Source of the DNA: Trichococcus ilyis
GTDB taxonomy: Bacteria > Bacillota > Bacilli > Lactobacillales > Aerococcaceae
Length of the DNA stretch: 45,307 nucleotides
Direction of reading: 5' to 3'
Assembly (NCBI RefSeq): GCF_900109135.1
Contig: NZ_FNYT01000025.1
Coordinates: forward strand, 1 to 45,307
Shown: positions 41,736 to 45,307 of the stretch, piece by piece
Numbering within the stretch: position 1 is the stretch's first letter
Layout of the letters: the number at the start of each line of letters is the position of its first letter
Program-made: the position numbers and the translations under genes
Notes under the pieces: model-generated
What the model saw: only the letters and a program-made list of their open reading frames with translations
The model's database searches: none
Told to the model about the DNA's origin: nothing

Positions 41736-43966
41736 GCTAATTCCTCCTCTGAAAGCTGAGATTTAGCAATTTCTTGGTAAGTCTCACAATTTTTCATCAA
41801 CGCATCGTGAGTCCCTATCCCGACGATTTTGCCTTTATCGAGGACGATGATCTGCTCCGCATCCATGATGGTGCTGATCCGCTGCGCCACGATCAAGACG
41901 GTTGCGTTATCCGTGTAGTCATCCAATGCGGAACGCAACGCCGCATCGGTTTTGAAGTCCAAAGCCGAAAAACTGTCGTCAAAAATATAGATCGGCGCTT
42001 TTTTCACCAAGGCGCGGGCGATGGCCAAGCGCTGTTTCTGGCCGCCGCTGACGTTGCCGCCGCCTTGCGCGATGGCCGTTTCGATGCCTTCTTCCATCTC
42101 CGCTACGAAGTTTTGCGCTTGGGCGACTTCGATGGCTTTCATGATGTCATCCATCGAAGCGTCGTCTTTTCCGTACGAAATGTTGGAGGCGATGTCCCCT
42201 GAGAAGAGCATCCCTTTTTGCGGAACATAGCCGATGTTGCGGCGCAGCTCGGCTTGCGTCATTTTGCGGATGTCGATGCCGTCGATTTCGATGGCGCCGT
42301 CCGTCACATCATAGAAGCGCGGGATCAGATTGATCAGCGTCGATTTGCCGGAACCGGTCGAGCCGATGATCGCCGTCGTTTCGCCTGGCCTTGCTGTGAA
42401 GGAAATGCCGCTCAGCACATTCTCGCTCGCCTTCGGATAATGATAGGAGACATTGTTGAAGGTGATGACGCCCTCGTTCTTGCTGTTCACTTGCGCCTCT
42501 TTTGGATCAGTTATGCTCAAATCCGTATCCAAAACTTCCCCGATCCGGATTGCCGAAACGGAAGCGCGCGGCAGGAAGATGAACATCATCGAAATCATCA
42601 GGAAGGCCATGATGATCTGCATCACATACTGGATGTAGGCCATCATATCCCCGATCTGCAAGGCTGAGTCAGCGACCTGCTGGCTGCCGAACCAGATGAT
42701 CAGGATCGAAACGCCGTTCATGACGAGCATCATCGCTGGCATCAATAACGACATCAGACGTTGCACGAAGCGGTTCGTGTACGTATATTCTTCATTTGCA
42801 TCATTGAAGCGGTTCTCTTCAAATGATTCATTCCCGAAAGCGCGGATGACCATCATCCCGGAAAGATTCTCGCGGCTGACAAGATTCAAGCGGTCCGTCA
42901 AGCTCTGCAGCATTTTGAACTTCGGCATCGCGATCGACAGAATCGACAGCATGATGCCGAGGAGGGCAATGACCGCGACTGCGATCGTCCATGCCAACGA
43001 GACGCTCTTGTCGATCGCCATAATCAGGCCGCCGGTCGCCAAAATCGGCGCATAGCAGAGCATACGGATGCCGATCGTGATCAGTTGCTGGATCTGCTGC
43101 ACATCATTGGTCGTGCGCGTTATCAGCGATGCGGTCGAAAAATTATCAAATTCGGCATTGGAGAAGCTTTCGACTTTGGCAAAAACATCCCTTCTCATTT
43201 TTCCGGACACTTTTGCAGCGACCCGGGAAGAGAAATAAGCGACCGCCACGGAAGCGATGGACACCGCAAGCGCGATGGCGAGCATCTGGGCGCCTTTTGT
43301 CATGATATAGCGATTCTGGATTGCATCCATATCCGCTCCCAGATCCTGATAGAAAAGTTTCGTGAACAGGATCCCGATTTGACTGTAGAGCATCGGCTCG
43401 GCCGCTTCGGCAACCTCCATGGACTCCGCGAAGGCTTCCTTCGGCAGGAATTGCAATTGCGGCAAGAGCGCATACAGCTGGTTCATGTCGACATCTTCGA
43501 ATCCGCTCTCAGTGCCGACTGTAGCCGCATCTCCTTGCTGCCCGCCCATTTCCTTCATGAATGTCACAAAGCTGTAGCTTGCCTTGCTGAAGATGCTCTC
43601 CAAAGCGGACAAGCGTTCCGGATCGGTTTCGTCCAGAACATACAGGTCGGCATTCCGGCTATCAGGAAATTCATCCTTGTATGCCTCTGCCTGCGCCGAT
43701 CCGCCTTCGATCAGCTGATAGCTTTCCTGGAACGTTTCTTTATCTTTTTCATCCATGAACAGCGTCATGAGCGCGAACCCATCAGAGGGGAGCGCTTCAG
43801 GAGCTTCCTGTTCGATGCCTCCATTTTGGATACCAGTTTTGACGATATCGCTCATCAGATTCGGCAGGCTCAATTCCCCGATCGCCTGCCCGAAAAGAAT
43901 CAGCAGGCTGACCAAGATCGCGCCGGCAAATGGTTTCAGGTATTTCATTATCACTTTCATCTGCAT
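41732..43966 (-). CDS. ABC exporter half-transporter with large extracellular insertion (degenerate site subunit)
   Basis: A 744-residue half exporter. The first membrane helix (about 13-33) is followed by about 190 mostly hydrophilic residues before helix 2 (about 229-250). This gives an extracytoplasmic domain not found in short LmrC/BmrC homologues. The ATPase has Walker A GSTGSGKST (from 535), signature GGNVSGGQKQR, and Walker B IYIFDDSFSALD, where Asp replaces the catalytic Glu. This is the hallmark of the degenerate site in heterodimeric exporters. It follows marR by 14 bp. The second Met (43960) is an equally good start. Confidence 0.93.
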   Translation of the reverse strand: MQMKVIMKYLKPFAGAILVSLLILFGQAIGELSLPNLMSDIVKTGIQNGGIEQEAPEALPSDGFALMTLFMDEKDKETFQESYQLIEGGSAQAEAYKDEFPDSRNADLYVLDETDPERLSALESIFSKASYSFVTFMKEMGGQQGDAATVGTESGFEDVDMNQLYALLPQLQFLPKEAFAESMEVAEAAEPMLYSQIGILFTKLFYQDLGADMDAIQNRYIMTKGAQMLAIALAVSIASVAVAYFSSRVAAKVSGKMRRDVFAKVESFSNAEFDNFSTASLITRTTNDVQQIQQLITIGIRMLCYAPILATGGLIMAIDKSVSLAWTIAVAVIALLGIMLSILSIAMPKFKMLQSLTDRLNLVSRENLSGMMVIRAFGNESFEENRFNDANEEYTYTNRFVQRLMSLLMPAMMLVMNGVSILIIWFGSQQVADSALQIGDMMAYIQYVMQIIMAFLMISMMFIFLPRASVSAIRIGEVLDTDLSITDPKEAQVNSKNEGVITFNNVSYHYPKASENVLSGISFTARPGETTAIIGSTGSGKSTLINLIPRFYDVTDGAIEIDGIDIRKMTQAELRRNIGYVPQKGMLFSGDIASNISYGKDDASMDDIMKAIEVAQAQNFVAEMEEGIETAIAQGGGNVSGGQKQRLAIARALVKKAPIYIFDDSFSALDFKTDAALRSALDDYTDNATVLIVAQRISTIMDAEQIIVLDKGKIVGIGTHDALMKNCETYQEIAKSQLSEEELA

Positions 43967-43980
43967 TTCCCTTTTCTTTC

Positions 43981-44457
43981 CTAATTTTGTCTGTTCTCTC
44001 GTTTATGCCAATGCCCATGGCCGCATCCGCCGCCTTCGAGGTTATGCAGCATCCTTTTGAAGCAGCCTTCCAAAACATCCAGTTCCTCTTCGCTGAAGCC
44101 TTCGAACACTTTCTTGTTGGCTTCCTGCATAGCCCGCTTCATCTCTTCCGATGCAGCGATGCTTTTTTCAGTCAGATGGATGCTCTTGGAGCGGGCATCC
44201 TTCGAACTGACCGTGCGCGTGACGAATCCTTTCGCTTCCAAACGCTTGATGATGCCGGTCACGGTCGGATTGGAAAGATTGAACTTCTCTTCGATGTCTC
44301 TCTGGATCACTTCTTCGTCGCCACGGCCCTTCAGATAGAACAGGACGTGGATCTGGGACGTGGTCAGATCGATTTTCCCTACCATGCGGTTCATTTGCTC
44401 CTTGAATTGGTTATGCAGCATCGGGATGTAAACTCCCATCATGTCGCGTGATACCAC
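43981..44457 (-). CDS. MarR-family regulator of the ABC exporter, with His/Cys tail
   Basis: A 158-residue regulator from the chosen GTG. The winged-helix core spans about 35-110: IDLTTSQIHVLFYLKGRG, FNLSNPTVTGIIKRLEAKGFV (recognition helix), SSKDARSKSIHLTEK (wing). The C-terminal end carries GGGCGHGHWHKREN, a short Cys/His cluster that might bind metal. GTG 44457 was chosen because AAAGGAG lies 8 bases upstream; a longer frame lacks a site. It is the first gene of the marR-ABC-ABC operon, and its promoter holds a perfect ATAGC/GCTAT repeat, suggesting self-repression relieved by a drug or metal. Confidence 0.9.
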   Translation of the reverse strand: MVSRDMMGVYIPMLHNQFKEQMNRMVGKIDLTTSQIHVLFYLKGRGDEEVIQRDIEEKFNLSNPTVTGIIKRLEAKGFVTRTVSSKDARSKSIHLTEKSIAASEEMKRAMQEANKKVFEGFSEEELDVLEGCFKRMLHNLEGGGCGHGHWHKRENRQN

Positions 44458-44486
44458 AGCATTTTCTCCTTTCCATCGAAATATAC

Positions 44487-44528
44487 ATAGCACGCTATCT
44501 ATTATCGCACTCTCCGATTATTTGTCAA
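44487..44528 (-). promoter_or_regulatory. Promoter and likely MarR operator of the ABC exporter operon
   Basis: On the minus strand TTGACA (44523-44528) and GATAAT (44501-44506) are 16 bp apart. The perfect palindrome ATAGCACGCTAT on the plus strand (ATAGC and GCTAT arms, 44487-44498) lies right after the -10. Confidence 0.72.
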
Positions 44529-44613
44529 TAGATCCGACACGATACAAGCCAAGTTTGAATAAATTTACTATAATGTATGGAGCATCCAATGAACCGGAAA
44601 GAAGGAACAGCAA

Positions 44614-44985
44614 ATGGAAGAATGCAATACTGTCAGGAACCGCCTGATTGCCCTTTGCCAGGAACACGCACACGTCATCGAGGACTACCCTTTCGATGAC
44701 CCCAATTGGACCGTCATGCGCCATGAAGGCAACCGCAAATCGTTCGCCTACATCTATGAACGCAACAATGAAATCTGGCTGAACGTAAAAAACACGCCGG
44801 AGCGGAACGAATATCTGCGCGAGTCTGTGCCGGAAATCATGCCTGCCTACCATATGAACAAAACCCATTGGATCACCCTGCGGCTCGCCTCCGAAACGCT
44901 CTATCCAATTGCGGACCGGATCATCAGCGAAAGCTACCGGCTGACGCAGACAAAGCCAAGGAAAAGAACGAAGCTAATCGAGTAG
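44614..44985 (+). CDS. MmcQ/YjbR family protein
   Basis: A 123-residue protein of the MmcQ/YjbR (CyaY-like fold) family. Landmarks are the N-terminal EDYPFDDPNWTVMRH, SFAYIYERNNEIWLNVK and the late MNKTHWITLRL. Function is unknown; some members have been proposed to bind DNA. An AAAGAAGGA site precedes the ATG, and a TATAAT box lies at 44569-44574 with a weak -35. The final codons run into the 3' end of a group II intron: the TAG stop (44983-44985) falls at the intron boundary, so the last residues or the stop may differ from the ancestral gene. Confidence 0.88.
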   Translation: MEECNTVRNRLIALCQEHAHVIEDYPFDDPNWTVMRHEGNRKSFAYIYERNNEIWLNVKNTPERNEYLRESVPEIMPAYHMNKTHWITLRLASETLYPIADRIISESYRLTQTKPRKRTKLIE

Positions 44986-45307
44986 GAGGTAGATGATTAG
45001 TTCATCTACCGTCCTCTCACACCACCGTGCGTACGGTTCCGTACACGGCGGTTCAGTACCTTGAGTAAGCAGACTCTGCCAGGAGGCTTAATGAAATTAA
45101 GCCCCAATGGTGGAGTCTTTTCGTCGTAAGTGCCCGATGAACTTCGGGCGTTTTGGAGAGCCTCCAGTGTTTCTTTCTGGAGAATCCGACGCGCTTTGCG
45201 CTATCTTTATCGAGACCAAGCTTGGATAGTCTGTCAATCTTCGTACGTGAGCTTTTCCATCGTTTAAGAATAAGTTGTCTGATTCTGCGATGCAGCCATT
45301 GTTCTAT
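44984..45307 (-). mobile_element. Group II intron, 3' end (partial at window edge)
   Basis: On the minus strand the maturase tail is followed by a domain V hairpin (45052-45021: ACCGCCGTG-T-ACG, loop GAAC, CGT and CACGGTGGT). A domain VI hairpin follows (GGTAGATG/CATCTACC, within 45017-44990) and the typical ending CCTCCTAC. The exact 3' junction is placed near 44984 by analogy and could be a few bases off. The 5' end lies outside the window. Confidence 0.85.
45053..45307 (-). CDS. ltrA: Group II intron reverse transcriptase/maturase, C-terminal part (partial)
   Basis: The minus-strand frame is open from the window edge and encodes 84 residues before TGA at 45053-45055. It reads EQWLHRRIRQLILKRWKSSR, later FSRKKHWRLSKTPEVHRAL and HHWGLISLSLLAE. 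This matches the group II intron maturase (GIIM) domain and the C-terminal end of intron-encoded reverse transcriptases. The reverse-transcriptase domain lies outside the window. The ORF ends just before domain V, the standard position. Confidence 0.92.
   Translation of the reverse strand: MEQWLHRRIRQLILKRWKSSRTKIDRLSKLGLDKDSAKRVGFSRKKHWRLSKTPEVHRALTTKRLHHWGLISLSLLAESAYSRY

Noticed and set aside
44439-44462. Seven-codon ORF in front of marR as a leader peptide
   Set aside because: Its ATG is only three bases from the GGAG site, too close, and it overlaps the marR frame; there is no terminator to control.

Overview
The window looks like a chromosomal segment of a low-to-mid G+C Firmicute of the order Lactobacillales, most likely Carnobacteriaceae (Trichococcus or a close relative). 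This rests on gene content and is an inference: methionine and tryptophan genes controlled by T-box leaders, paired U32 tRNA-hydroxylation genes, a Mn2+ riboswitch on a P-type ATPase, a heterodimeric drug ABC exporter under MarR, and strong AGGAGG ribosome sites. No rRNA or tRNA gene was seen. Two broken-off mobile elements bracket the window: the 3' end of an IS110-type transposase on the left, and the 3' end of a group II intron with its maturase on the right.

Layout. 0.3-3.1 kb: Era-like/DUF697 GTPase, TetR regulator, YugP-type membrane zinc protease. 3.2-4.7 kb: a periodic repeat array and a PatB/MalY C-S lyase. 4.7-10.9 kb: a two-part arsenic/thiol region, all on the minus strand. One unit is an ArsD-like protein with a Cys/His tail, arsR, acr3 and a CoA-disulfide reductase-rhodanese fusion. 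The second is arsR2 with a mini-thioredoxin, then a separately promoted YraQ/ArsP-type permease with a paralogous mini-thioredoxin. Related inverted repeats (ATAGA/TCTAT) lie at or beside the promoters of three of these transcription units and in front of arsR1. 11-12.5 kb: Met T-box and MetE-like methyltransferase. 12.7-18.3 kb: serine hydrolase, MFS transporter, and a P2-type ATPase behind a yybP-ykoY riboswitch. 18.4-20.7 kb: trhP2/trhP1. 20.9-28.4 kb: NAD(P)HX repair enzyme, cobalamin adenosyltransferase, AI-2E-family exporter, CaCA exchanger with lipoprotein, TANGO2-like protein, phosphoglycerate mutase. 28.4-33.1 kb: trpDCFBA with translational overlaps behind a Trp T-box; trpE and trpG are not here. 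33.3-37.3 kb: hypoxanthine-DNA glycosylase, an MFS exporter behind a 43-codon leader ORF and attenuator, another repeat array, and metY behind a Met T-box. 37.4-39.8 kb: a more A+T-rich GH1 phospho-beta-glucosidase/RpiR cassette. 39.8-45 kb: marR and two ABC half-exporters, an MmcQ/YjbR protein, then the intron.

How the genes fit together. MetE-like, MetY and PatB form a methionine/sulfur theme, with two Met-specifier T-boxes. The ars units combine efflux, thiol redox and metal sensing. The MFS pump and the MarR-ABC pump are both drug-efflux candidates with different control logic.

The least explained structures are these. Three intergenic arrays hold degenerate 26-27 bp hairpin units repeated every 50-51 bp, each lying just downstream of a minus-strand gene. 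A loopless 40 bp palindrome sits beside the IS110 end. An uncharacterised leader peptide/terminator precedes the MFS pump. An ArsD homologue has lost its N-terminal cysteines and gained a metal-binding-like tail.
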